Positions 14,201 through 29,000 of a DNA stretch of 64,000 nt are shown here, in pieces (position 1 is the stretch's first letter; every line of letters begins with the position of its first letter). The notes under the pieces are model-generated. The model made no database searches, was not told the DNA's origin, and was given only the letters and a program-made list of their open reading frames with translations. The stretch is from positions 186,001-250,000 of the forward strand of contig JAQGDQ010000095.1 of the NCBI GenBank assembly GCA_030141605.1, given 5' to 3'. The DNA comes from Tubiluchus corallicola (Eukaryota; Priapulida; Priapulimorpha; Priapulimorphida; Tubiluchidae). Position numbers and translations under genes: made by a program.

Positions 14201-15833
14201 AGTAATCTTTGCAGCCATACTATATAATAAGCATTTACTGTTTTTTGGACAGTTGCCAACTTTTTGCTAGCGAACAGTGTGGTTGTCAGTCCATGCTGTT
14301 TTTGCTCTTTATCGAAGGTATTACTACAAATTTAGAGCTCTTTGGCAAGGCTAGGTTAAACTGCTTTTTTGATAACCGAGGCTTTTGATAAGGTCTGTCT
14401 CGGCTCGACTTTGCAAGTTTTTATAATTAATGGCATAAGAGGCAGTACATTTGTTGTGAAGAGAATAGCGCTGCATTGTCACACAATATTACAATGCCTA
14501 TTATATGCATGTGTCTTATTAGTTTTGTACTCATTTGCTTTTTTGACTTTTTGCTTCGATCTTAGACAGAAAAATGTATTTTACACAAGCTGCTAAGAAC
14601 ATATAAAAAGGCAGAATTTCTGTATTGTTTTCAAAAATATCAACTCCTGATGTATAGTGTGTGGCTGACTGTCTGTCTTTATGGATAGACTATCAGATCT
14701 TCTTATAATACTGCAGTCATATCTGGGGCTTGATTTGTTACTTTAATCCAGTTGACAGATTGTGAATTGCATTGTCTAATCTATAGTTACGCTCAGCCGT
14801 GTTATATATATTGCTCACTGAAGATCTGGGACTATGTTAAATTATTAAAGCTCTTTTTATTGCTGTTTTTGTGGAAGGTGCTGTAGGCTGTCTTTTCAGT
14901 GGAAGTCTACTAGGAGTACTCGTTTTACTACTGTTTCTCATATTCCTAACATGGACATTCCTAGATGTAGAATGTCCATGGTAAGAACATTCAGATTTTT
15001 TCTTTCTTATGCCCCTTGTCTGTGGTATTCTTTATCAGAAATTCAGTATCCTGTTGACTACAAATTCACTTGTTTCAACAAGAATCTGTTGCCACTTAGA
15101 GCAAATGAGTTACAAAAACTTTAAATTTCTGGGCCTGTGTTGATATTTTCATTTAATTGGTCCAATTACGCCGTGTGGCCACTGGCCTTGTTTGCCTTAA
15201 TTTGTGTGGTAAAATAGATTTATATCAGTTTTTTAAAATTAACCTATTTATTTCTAGGGAGATTTGAAGCAATTTCTCTTAGCTTCTAGGAAGGAAAATT
15301 TAAGCAAGAAGAAGGCTCCCCCGTTAACTCTAGCCCAGATGATTTCCATTAGCCATCAAGTAGCATTAGGAATGGAACACCTTGCCAATCACCGGTTTGT
15401 CCACCGTGATCTTGCTGCACGTAATTGTCTAATCAATTCTGTGTACGAAGTCAAGGTAGCCAACATGAGTCTCACACGTGACATATATGTTAAGGAATAT
15501 TACAGCTTGCGTCAAAAGTTATTGCCAATTCGATGGATGTCTCCAGAAAGTTTGGTGGATGATGACTTTTCCACAAAAAGTGATGTCTGGTCATTTGCAG
15601 TGTTCATGTGGGAAGTCTTCACGCAGGGCGACTTGCCTTATTCCGGACGTACAGACGAAGACGTTGCTCATGAGCTGAAGACAGAGCACTTACAATTACC
15701 AGCTCTTGAACAATGCCCAGAAGATTTGCATCGACTGATGAGAGCATGCTGGGTGGAAAAGCCGAGCGAAAGGCCTTCATTCTCTGACCTAGCTGTTAGT
15801 ATAGGGGAAATGCATGTTGCTAGTGATTTGTAA
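517..15833 (+). CDS. PTK7: PTK7-type receptor, inactive tyrosine kinase, 5'-truncated by the window
   Basis: Cell-surface pseudokinase receptor; PTK7 family members act in Wnt/planar-cell-polarity signalling (family knowledge). Exons read with matching splice phases: 517-804, 1129-1273, 1962-2095, 3312-3441, 3957-4126, 4885-5024, 5940-6084, 6698-6810, 7167-7323, 7552-7703, 9215-9335, 9703-9870, 12910-13074, 13304-13536, 15258-15833; 944 residues. Six Ig domains are visible, each with Cys, Trp and a D.G.Y.C-type end: one in the first exon, then five split over exon pairs. Vertebrate PTK7 has seven, so the first is missing here. A membrane helix lies at about 9731-9800, followed by a basic stop-transfer segment. 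The kinase-like domain (13304-15833) keeps the glycine loop GKGNYG, the VMVK lysine, FRREL, HRDLAARNC and RWMSPE, but the DFG position reads NMS (15462-15470), as expected for a pseudokinase. The end of the 9703 exon could also be 9858, in the same phase. TAA stop at 15831. Confidence 0.93.
2096..3311 (+). other. PTK7 intron
   Basis: AT-rich intron between the exons ending at 2095 and starting at 3312. I see no coding segment or clear mobile element. Confidence 0.5.
3685..3732. repeat. (TA)n microsatellite
   Basis: Alternating TA tract in a PTK7 intron, interrupted once by a short T-rich break near 3699-3703. It abuts the left arm of the hairpin that starts at 3731. Confidence 0.85.
3731..3883. 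repeat. Near-perfect long inverted repeat (hairpin)
   Basis: The left arm 3731-3798 and right arm 3814-3883 are reverse complements of each other over their whole length. The only difference is a 2-base TG present in the right arm and absent from the left. The loop is 15 bases (3799-3813). The arms begin and end with TACATTATATGC and its complement. It sits in the intron between the exons ending at 3441 and starting at 3957, so it would be transcribed in the PTK7 pre-mRNA and could fold into a long RNA hairpin. No protein, transposase or target duplication is seen. It may be a foldback element or a replication-made inverted duplication. Confidence 0.9.
4170..4330 (-). repeat. Possible 3' end of a retroelement, reverse orientation
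   Basis: Read on the minus strand, this segment ends in AATAAAATGATTCTGATTC, which resembles the short-period tail of a non-LTR element. The body has more GC than the surrounding intron. No coding remnant is visible, so this is a weak call. Confidence 0.3.
7704..9214 (+). other. PTK7 intron
   Basis: Intron of about 1.5 kb between the exons ending at 7703 and starting at 9215. It holds AT-rich unique-looking sequence with several short imperfect inverted repeats around 8360-8530. I see no gene in it. Confidence 0.5.
11203..11236. repeat. (AT)n microsatellite
   Basis: Uninterrupted alternating AT tract immediately upstream of the LINE fragment. It marks the truncated 5' edge of that fragment. 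Confidence 0.8.
11239..11915 (+). mobile_element. 5'-truncated non-LTR retrotransposon (LINE) 3' end
   Basis: An 84-codon open frame (11239-11493) reads like the extreme C-terminus of a CR1/L2/Jockey-type reverse transcriptase ORF: a run with NTARHHLTFTGPLLWNKL, then a basic segment ending the frame. The WNxL motif followed by a charged helix is typical of these ends. A 3' UTR follows, with an ATCATC-rich stretch, and the element finishes in AATAAATAAATC-type sequence and an A-rich tail near 11895-11922. It is inserted in a PTK7 intron in the same orientation as the gene. The rest of the element is missing, so it is dead. Confidence 0.75.
11629..11716. repeat. Low-complexity (ATC)n-like tract
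   Basis: Degenerate trinucleotide-rich stretch of ATC, ATT and CATC units inside the LINE 3' UTR. Confidence 0.65.
13537..15257 (+). other. PTK7 intron inside the kinase-like domain
   Basis: Intron of about 1.7 kb that separates the N-lobe exon (ends ...FEHTDW) from the C-lobe exon (starts GDLKQF). I recognise nothing coding. The acceptor at 15251-15257 is tttctag. Confidence 0.6.
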
Positions 15834-18286
15834 ACCTTTAGTTGTCAAATTCTAGTAACGTTCTTGTTTCCATGTTACTTGGTGTACAACAGTACTTTAT
15901 AAGCTTGCGCTCACACAGTTTTTGCAACAAGTGCCTACTGGTTGTGATCTGTAATTTATGCTTTATCTTCACTGTGTGGTAATTTAATTCGCTTTATACA
16001 AGAAGCTCCTGATTGTAAATTAAAACTGAAGAAATACTCTCCAGCTAACCGCTAATAATTTTATTCCAAGTTTATGGAGCAATTAGTTTCCTGCTAACAT
16101 TAAGAATTGTGTGCATTTTGTTTCTGGCTGCACTCTGTTTTATCTTGCAGTGGTACATATAGCAGGTGCAATTTTTGCCAGAATTGCAATCATTGGATAT
16201 TATTGTTGCATTTGAAAATAATTCACTCTTTTCACATGAAATCTTTTTGACATCCACACTTTACTGGTTCATTGCGTTATATCATAGCCATAACGGATTC
16301 CTGGTATATCTGCTTCGCTTGGCAGTAGACATTTAAATGGTGTGCACAAGGTATGCATTTGCTGTAATTGCTTATGTAAAAAATTGGAAATAGTGTGTAC
16401 ATTAGGGCTTGAATCAATGTTGGTGCTAATTGTGCAACTATTATTTATGTTTAGTCAGGAACATGCAAAAGAATTCATATTTGTCTAGATTGTACAGTGT
16501 TTACCGTACAACAATACTTGTTGGTTTTAAGTACAAAGTTTTGTATCTAATTCGCAGTTTGTTTTTTTGTCTTTCCTCTGATAAAAACTTATTTGGGTTA
16601 GTGAATTAAGACACAGTAAGATAGTGTCTATTGTGACAGGCCATTTTCTGGTAATATTTGTAGTTTAACGGAAATGTATCGCACAAGCTAACAGAATTCT
16701 AGTGACACAGTTGCCAACATTAAATAATCGAGTTAATTAGGACAATGCAGCTTGTAAATGCTATACTTGATCCTCATCGTATCTCCCCACTGAATCTTTA
16801 CTGGGTGTGACGCAAGTAAACTAAAACAACTTGCCATATTTATGTAATATATAACAGTGTGTTTTATTCTCTGTTGAGTAGTAACGTATGTATTTGGTTT
16901 TTAAAATGTGTTTATTTTATTTTATAACTAGGTTTTGTTGTCTTATAGAAAAAATCATGTTAATTTCTCCCGCAGTGTATATAGGTAAAATTGTATTTCA
17001 CGTACTTCATGCAAATTGTTTCATTTACAAAGGTAAATGCACATCATTGTTTATGTAGTGATTTTGTCTATCATGTCGAGTGCTTCCATTTATATAGCTT
17101 TTGTACATAATCTTTCTTATTGTCAGCTTTATATAGAATTACATAATACTGTTGTGGTGCCCATACTTTTTAAATTATATACTTCTATTACAGACTTGAA
17201 GTCTTTCTTAAAACTCTTAAAATGTTTTAACACGAAACAGCAAAAAATGCTTAAGAAGATGACTGATGGAGTGACGGGAACTTTTAGGACACATAGGATT
17301 ACCAATGGGAAATGTGACAGTCTTTGTTAGGAATCACTTAGAATACTGCTCCCACGCATCATCATTCGAGAAAGTTCTCTTGCGTTGGCATGCATTCTGG
17401 CATTTGATAAAAAATCATTAACTTAACATAGCTTTTGCTGCTGTCCATATTTTAAATGTATTTTATTTTTTTATCACAAAAAAATGTGAACTTAAATTGT
17501 GCATTTGAGAATTTTGCTAAACTTGGCTGTAAAACCTAAAACCTCCAAACCCACTAACTAACAAAAGTTCAGTTCAGATTTTAGTCAGTTTTGTAGAAAA
17601 CATTGTAGCATTATGCGTGAACAAAATCAGATTTGCAAAATGTAATATTTATTCGTAATGGTGAAAAGGGTCTGGATTTGTTTTATCCAATGACCACATT
17701 GTTCTCATAATCATAAAAACCCGTTGTTGCTTTGTACTGGAAGCATGTCACAAATTGCAAAATGCAATTTTTCTAAGAATCTATTTAATATCTTCATCAT
17801 GTTGCATTTTTTAAAATAAACAGTGATTTTTTTTTACAAAGCTATGCATATGTATATTTTTCATCAATGTTAAATCAACAAGTACAATGTTTGCACAAAA
17901 ACACTCAAGATAAAATGGTAGTTATCTTAATACACATTTAGATTAGTGATAAAACTAGACAGCGATTTGTAAGGAATTGCACGTGCGCACACATACATAT
18001 TCATTTGTATGTGGTAAATCAATTTGAAAAACTAACTAATGTACAGCAAAGTATTTTTCAAGCCCACTTTAATTAAAAAAATGGGTATGCAAAATTAGCT
18101 AACCAAAAAGCAAAACTTCACCCTTTACCAATCAATTACAAATTTGAGCAACTTCATGACTTTTTATAATGGTACACAAAACAAAAGTTTGATAAAGAAA
18201 AATTGAGAACAAGTTTAATAATATTCTGACCAAAATAAAAAACTTTAGGGCTTACAAAAAGTTAGTTTTATAAACAGTTTACAAAT
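15834..18286. other. Convergent 3' region between PTK7 and METAP2
   Basis: Intergenic or UTR sequence shared by two genes that face each other. An AATAAA on the plus strand at about 17814-17820 is a possible distal PTK7 polyadenylation signal, and a reverse ATTAAA at about 18214-18219 is a possible METAP2 signal. I see no other gene; the open frame at 17037-17330 has no recognisable domain and lies in 3' UTR-like sequence. Confidence 0.45.
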
Positions 18287-20938
<2,652 letters not shown>

Positions 20939-23042
20939 GTTGGACGCAAAGAGAACAAACTTCGACAAATTGTCTTCCCACGCCCATACATATTTTTTAC
21001 TTCGACGAATAGAAGATTTTTGGAACCCTGATCAGAAGCTTGCGTTACTGTTTTTTTAAATGATAATAATATTAAATAATAATAATCTTTATTTAAAGTC
21101 GGCTTTTTAGATTTTTAGATAAACATTTAACATGAGCTTGAAAAAACTTATGGGCCGACTGTAAATAACAATCTACAACTACACAAAGTACATAATAGAG
21201 ACTATTAGTACCCAAATTTTATCCTAAATATCACACGCCGAGCAGGACAATAGCAGGTGCCATTTGACTGCATCGAAACTCGTGACCTTCCAGACAGAAT
21301 GCGGATGCGTTTCCACGAGACTAAACCATCTGGTCAAAATTTTCTCAAAAGAATTATCACGTTATTCTAAATTTTCTTATTAATTCCTGGACAAAAATAA
21401 AGAATCGTGTTGTTGTGGATTTAATGTGATCTCATTAGATAAAAGAGATTAGCTACTGACGTATATGGATATACTGAAAAAAGATTTAGCAAATACAATT
21501 TTAGATTTGAAGGATAATGCATCGTGGGCAGTGGCATCAACAGGTGTGACGTGCCATGTTTTTAAAACGTAGCAACACCTAGATGGCACTACACTGGGAT
21601 TATTCAATTTAGGAGTGAGCATCGAACGTTCGAAATTGATTTAAACGAGTTTTTTTAGTTCGAATTCGAATCGAGCCTGAAATTGTAGATCGAATAATTC
21701 AGCGCTTCAACTTCTATTTTATTAAATTCTTTATCGTTAAAATGTTTTCATTCCATTTCATTTATATCTATAGACAAAATGTTCTCACATGTATAACTTC
21801 CCACATTATGCTAGATGAACACTATGCAACAAAATATTCTGTACACATTTATCAACAATCTAACAGGAAAATGTTTCAGGATAGTTGTCCAATCTTTCTT
21901 TCCTGTAAAGAAAAGTGCACAATTCTCTAATTATTAGAGAACGATGTCACCTAAATCAAACACTCCTTCACTGCTAAGAAGGTCCATCAAATTAATGTAC
22001 CGAACATATTTGACGAACAGGCCTGATATTTGGCAAATTTTCCACAGTCTATCTCTGTCAGATGCATTTTAAAAGAAAGTGGTCAGCCAATTCTCATTCA
22101 CCACAATGACATAAACACAACTGAATAACTCCAATCTTGCTTATAAATAATTATTCAATCTCTAGGAACCAGATCTAGGTTAAAGAAGCTTCGAGAATTG
22201 GCTCTTAGATGGAAAATTAGGTCGTCTATCAAAAACAATATATAGACAGAAATTGAAAAGAAAACACCCATTAAATGAGCTATGCCCAACAAAACTGTCA
22301 TTTTAAGAACAGTTTTCTCGATAGCATTCTTTACAACCTGCAAAAAAAGAGCATTAGAACCTTCACTCAAAAACTGAGCGGCATTTATTGCATCTTCTTG
22401 GAGTTATAGGATTCACTCTTGAAAAGCTCCATCATTATTCGTGACCTTTGACAATTGATGTTCTACCCAGCTGATGGTTTAATGTACAGCATCCTGATGA
22501 CTTGTGTGGCATTATGACATGCAGTGTGAAACGGTGTACGTGTTGTATATAACTTAATTGTGAATGTTTTTGCCAATAACAAAATAAATTAAAAAGCCTA
22601 CTCAAGTCTGCTACATGTATAAAAGCAAAGCATATCATCACCACTTTGCTTTCTTCTTCAGTTTATGTACTGTAATTTGAAGAACCTAGCTGTATCATTA
22701 AAAAGCTGGGCAAACGACATAAAAGTTTGGTAAATAATATTTATTTTGCAAAAAAGAAATGTTGTGTAGATAATGCCTTAATTACACAATTATTCAACTG
22801 CATATAGCAGTATGGTGCACGAAATTTAAAAAAACAAATACTTATTCATGTCCATCGTATTCCAGTTTTCGTGAAGCAAGTTTTGTCACTTACATCATTA
22901 ATTACAATAATGCAAATTAAGCATTTGTGATCTTACTCACATTTAAAAAACAATGTCACCTTATCCATTTAATGAAACTTTACATGTATATACACATACA
23001 AATACTATACATATATACGTATTCCTACACATACTAGAATTA
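20939..23042. other. Gap between the METAP2 start and the POLR1C end
   Basis: About 2.1 kb holding the presumed METAP2 promoter, a repeat-like segment at 21062-21350, a TTCGAATTCGAA palindrome near 21659-21670, and AT-rich sequence. Short open frames, including a hydrophobic one at 22155-22370 on the minus strand, have no recognisable homology, and I do not call them genes. Confidence 0.45.
21062..21350 (-). repeat. Possible retroelement 3' end with an (AAT)n-type tail
   Basis: On the minus strand this ends in AAATAAAGATTATTATT, a tail like that of non-LTR elements or SINEs. The body (to about 21350) is richer in GC than its flanks. No protein remnant is visible. Confidence 0.35.
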
Positions 23043-26000
23043 TCATACGTTAAGTTGCTCTAAAGCCGTAACAAAAGTTCGACACTTTGACATAAGAACT
23101 TTAATGGCCTCCTTGACCAATATATCTGGAGGAAGTGCACCAGTTGATTCAATTGAAACTGAAAAAAAGCAAATTTTTATATATATATGCAGCAGATTTA
23201 AATCAAATAAAATAACTCATTGAAATATATATATATATATATATAGATGGGTCCTTTTAGTAAAAAACAGGCACTAATCCTCTCTGGGGAGATCTGTATG
23301 TAGAAAAACCTATGACATCACCAAACCTTATGGGGGAGGGGGTGAAAATAACATTTGACCCAATAGAAACTGCAGCAGAAACAGGTTAGTTCAGTTGTAC
23401 AAAAATCAGTCATACTGTACAAGAAATCGAAGTTTTTGTCAAACAAAAACTACTAAGCATTTTCACATACCTCTCTATATTCAATCATTGTGAAATCCAC
23501 TTTTTCCCTCGTACTTTTTATCTGGTGGAATCCATTACCAGAAAATTGTTTTCCTGTTAACTTCAATCTCACCCGCTTCAAAGAGAATGATAATAGTCAC
23601 ATCATTCAATCATTAGAAATTACAGTAAATTTATTTTTGAACCTGTATTCATATTTCCATTTTTCTTAGTAAGTGAGTGAGGTACCACAAACTTTTGTGT
23701 GCAGACTTGCCACCCCACAACTACATTGCCTGACATCTGTGCAAGTCCTCTACATAAGGAAATTACTGCCATTCAAAACCTTCTCTCGTTGGCCCCCAAC
23801 CTGGGCAGAACCACAGCTGGGAGTTCACTGACTAGATGTTGAAGATGGTCTCTGGAAGTGTCTCCATCTAACACTCTCACATTTTGCACAATGATTTGCT
23901 TCCCAATTCTGTGCCTCAGCACAGGATGGCTGCCTCTGCATTTTCTTCGACAAATACATAAGAACCTGCACATGGGTTTCCAATTACCGTCCCACCAAGC
24001 TCCGGTCCATCCGTCGTCTAAGGTTGTTACCCATCTTATCATGGACAGAATCAAATCTTTATTACCTTTCAGTGCTCCACTAGTCATCGCTCTACCAGAA
24101 GAGGGAGAGTTGAAAAATCTCCTTGGTAGCCTATGTCGGTCTAAAAGGTACCATCAACTCCCTGGGCCACAACACTTTCAGCCTCTTTCTTCACACATCC
24201 AGACTCCATCCCTGAATCTTTACAATTAGGACCATGGCTTAGCAGCAAAGGCTAACTGTCCTGGGCTGACTGTGGCTGAATTTGTGTGCGATACTGGGGG
24301 GCATGTACAACTCAACCCACCTGAGAAAGTTTCTGTTGCAATTTGTTTGGGGTCAGATTTTATTTTTCTCCACCTAATATGCTAACAGTATCATAGGCAT
24401 GCACACCCACCAACCACCTCAACTGTCATCTGTGTCATGCAAGAATTCATCTCAACTCATCAATGCCACTATGATAGAGGAGAAAAACATCTTGAAGGAA
24501 TTTAGTTCTCAAAAAACCTTTAAAAACAGTGTTAGCAATAATAGTTATGTCCATATTATTTACATGCCAAAATCACTGCCCATAAAAACAAACTAAAATC
24601 AATGAACCATTTTGCTGACTCATTCTGCAGCTAATAGGCTAGACAGTGGGAAGCTTTATGATCAAGATGGAAGTAAAAAGGTAAAGTGACAACAACAACA
24701 AAAAAGTCACTGCTAGAATGTAACCGCTACCACTGCCATGTCATATTTAAATAAATTACAAAAAGGTAACAATTTTTTTAAAGAAATCTGTACTTACATA
24801 TAAAATGGTCACGAACACGTGATAGTCGCACACAGTCCTTCAACTGGTCCTGCCTTAGGATGTTTCTGCTGCAGGAATCCACTCGAGCATTTGCCACCCG
24901 CGCTACCCTTCTACCTGCAAGTAAATATGTGCATAGGAAATAAACCTGAGGAGTATAAATTGCCTTAGCTGAAAACCTGTTTAAAATTAATATATTAATT
25001 CTGTTTAAAATAAAAAATCTTACAAAAATATCATGCGCAATTTATCTGATTATAAATACTTTTACACACTACATGATGAATGAGATTAATGTATGTCAGA
25101 CAATTTAGGCTTCCACAACAAATCAGCATCCAAGCACATTTCAGTTTCAAAGTATACATTAAGGAAGGACTCTATGTGCACATTTTGTGTGATCCATGCT
25201 TAATGATTTTTTCCATGCATCTGTGAACACTATGCACATTAAAACTCACCACATTCTTTCCGTTAAGGAAGGACTCTATGTGCACATTTTGTGTGATCCA
25301 TGCTTAATGATTTTTTCCACGCATCTGTGAACACTATGGACATTAAAACTCACCGCATTCTTTCTACCATTTCTGGTTGCTGTTCGTCAAAAAGGAAATA
25401 ATAGTTTTTGGAAGCCGTGCCTTGGAAATTTCAGTGCAGTAGTGATCAAGAAATAACGACAGCTGTGTTGAAGGCCCATGGTGTTAGCTTATTATTGTGC
25501 TAGTAGACAGAAAGAAAACCACAAGTTTTGGATACCTAACTTTGTGCAAGGAAGAGAAAAATACCTGGGCATCACCACTATATGTAGCACAAAATAATTA
25601 CACGCCTTGTCCAACCTCCAAAAAACTAAAATGGAAGAAATATTATTGTGTGTGGGTCCTGAAGTAATCGAAACTCACCTGACCAGGAACCCAATCAATG
25701 AAAATGATTCATCAAAAAGTTGAAAACTTGTTAAATCACCTGCACAACAGTGGCTTCCCATCTGCGTAATGCATCACAGAGACTAGTGATCGCGCACTAC
25801 ACACTACGTATGCATGGAGAATACTTTTATATTGCCTGATATTCCACCACTTTCAATAACTCACTTAAAAACTTTTGAAGTGTTTAACAGATAACTGATT
25901 TTTTTGTTCGCAAACTATATTAAAGGTTGTATTACTAATTAATATTAAATGTATTAATGATTAAATTACCATTAATGTTGTCTATTTCAATGACTCCAGG

Positions 26001-29000
26001 AGAAAAGCATGACTGAAGAAGAGCAGCTAAATCATCATATACTGGAGTAAACAAAGTTATTTCTGGCAATAATCTATAAGATGCTGTAGCTGAAAGAGAT
26101 CACGAACAACCGCATAGTTATTTTATATTAAATTAAATTATATATATTATAATAATATATATAAGATTTATTGATTATAGTAAACACTCGTTTATGTTTC
26201 TGTTAAAATATTGCAATTATGATCAAAACAAACAAGATGTGTGTTAACACAATCAAGTCAAAGGCGAAACAAAGATCACAAACAAAGAAGTGAAAGTATA
26301 TACACAGAGTTTTAAGTAAAATACAAGACAAATCACAACATCATTCAGGTTTAAGAGTACATGTTACTGCAGCCTTTGACATCAAGTGTCCGACTGATAT
26401 TCTTAGGCTTTCTGTTGCTTTATAGGTATACCAAGCTCTTGTTTAGAGATGCCCAGTTAAAGATTCATTTTAATAACAGCAAATTTCATTAAGCTCTTTT
26501 CTCATTTAACAGTGATGATTTCCAAGACGAAAACTCTAAATGTTTAAATTTGTTGGTTTTATGTTTTAAAAAATCCGGAAGTAACAATTTGAAGCTAGTA
26601 TAGGAATATTTAATTTGGGTCATAAGCATACTGTCAAAGGCTGGTATACGTCTACAGGACATGATTTACTGCTGAAACTCACCACACAAAGTTAATTCAA
26701 CTGGTTGCAAATACGCTTTGAATTAATAGCTTTGTTCACTAGACACTTCATTTACATTAATGAAGTCTGGATAACAACATTTCATAGACTGCTTGGCGCT
26801 AATACAATGGCGAGTGTCAAAAAAGAATGAAACATCTATAATACCAGAAATGAAATTGCAAATTTTCAAACAGCTTGATGTCAAACAAACTGCAGCAGAC
26901 ATCAGCCAAATTTTTAACTTATCTCGGTCAACTATAAAAAAAACAATTCACAAAACAACTGTAAAATCACAGTACGAAATGTAATTAGCTTGTGTGTTAT
27001 AATGTTATTCAAGTTAAATTCTTAAGATTTTGCATAACAAGGTGGAAATGAAGAACAGTTCTCAGTAATTTTTTACAGCAAGCCAAGAGTGATCTTAAAA
27101 CAATGTCATTATTATTATTATTTACAGTACTGAGTTCTGCTCTTGGGAACGTATGGATTCCCCATTCTTCTCTATCTTTTAATGGATGACAGCTTTCCCC
27201 TTACTATCACATTCTGTTGATACATATTAAGAATGGAGTTTCTATAATAAAATAAATAGATAAATTCACAGAACTTGTAGAAAAAGATCCTTTTAGTTCT
27301 CTCTTTACATCCAGTCAGTAGGAAAATAGAAGCTGCTACCACTAACAAGCTTTTCATTATCATAGGCTTTGTATGGTTCGTTACAATACTACTAATTATT
27401 TTCCAAAATGCCAAATTTCACAAAAATTTACACTACGAAGATCAATATTTAATTCGCATTTCCAATTACTGTACTGTAGGTAATATTACCAACTGGAGAA
27501 AACTTTGCATGATCTTTCCCTATTCCTTTAAAGCAGTGCATTTTCAGGTCAATCTCTTGTCCAGGTCTCATTTTAGCTAGTAGGATGTCATCATGTACAG
27601 GACGGAAGGCATTCTTACCATACTGAAAATATCATGAAAAATGGCATCACAAACAATTATGCTATTGCTATTTACTATACATTATTTACTTGCAGCTTAA
27701 ACGTGTTTTTTAATTTCCAGCTTGGTATACGACATTGATATACTATACTAGTATACTATATGCTGGTATACTACACTAAGCAATCAAGAAAAAGCACAAA
27801 ATATGAAATTGCAACAGAGTAATCATAACAGTGACATGAAACTTCTTTCAGCCAATAAATAGGTTTCTTTTTTTACAATAGTTCAGCCTTTGGCCACTCT
27901 TAAGCAAGAAACTCACTTAACAAATCTTTACTGAATTAGTCAAGATAATAAACTCCATGGCCAAGTTTAGTAAGATCAGCATCTTTCTCAGAACATTATT
28001 CAAAATTTGCCAAGAGTGTGTTCTTATTGAAACAACTAGTCTAACAATGAATGTTATTCAACATCAAATAGCATTAGAAAATAATTTATAATCAACGTAA
28101 ATTCTTACCGTTTCCAGTTGATTTCCTATGGGGATCCATTTCAAGTGTTTAGTTAAAACTGAAATTAGCAAAATCCCAGAAACATTAAAAGTTAATTTGC
28201 AAATATTAATAGCGGTCCAAATTGTAACATTAAAATGTTTCAAAGTTTTTGTGATTCTACACAAGTGTAACACCATGCACCGAGGAAACTAATAGAAATA
28301 AAAAAACACTACATAAAGAAGTTCTTCAGTGTGTCTATAAACAATGATATGAGTGGGGACAGACTGTAATTTGTTCAACCTGCATTTACTCATTAATATT
28401 TTTAGCATATACAGTAATTGGTTAACAGATTTACGGTTATTAGACTCAATCGCTTAATTGACTCAATATTTTTCCTTCACGTACTTAAAATAAGACATTT
28501 GTATGTGCCCAAACAGCCTTTCCTACTTTTATGTCATCTTTACATCTCTTTTGTGGATTTTATGTGTAGAAGCAATCATGTTAAGTACCGTTTTGTTTGT
28601 AAACAGGTACGTTTATCATGCACTAATACGCTACTACGAATCTGTTACTTGCTGGCCCACTGTTACCCAAAGAATTTCTGGAAGCTAAACATTTAATCAC
28701 TTGTCTAGCAGTTTCCTTTTGATGCTCTATTTGCAAATCACGCTTTCAGGGTTAATGCGTTAATAGTCAAAGATGCAGGTACAATAATCAGCCAGTATTC
28801 CTTGTGACTTACAAGAGTAAATATCATACAACAAATAAGGGAATAGAGTTAAGAAGTTTGAAAAATGAAGCATAAGCGTAAAGGTCTAACAGTTAATGAG
28901 AAACTGAAAACTGGATGACGGCTGTATTGTTTAACAAATGGCTAGTGAAATGGATGCGAGCTTAAAGCGAAACATCATTTCACTGGCACACAACTGTACT

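Noticed and set aside
22155-22370. Minus-strand frame with a hydrophobic stretch that looks like a membrane helix.
   Set aside because: AT-rich sequence yields such stretches by chance; no splice context and no recognisable family.
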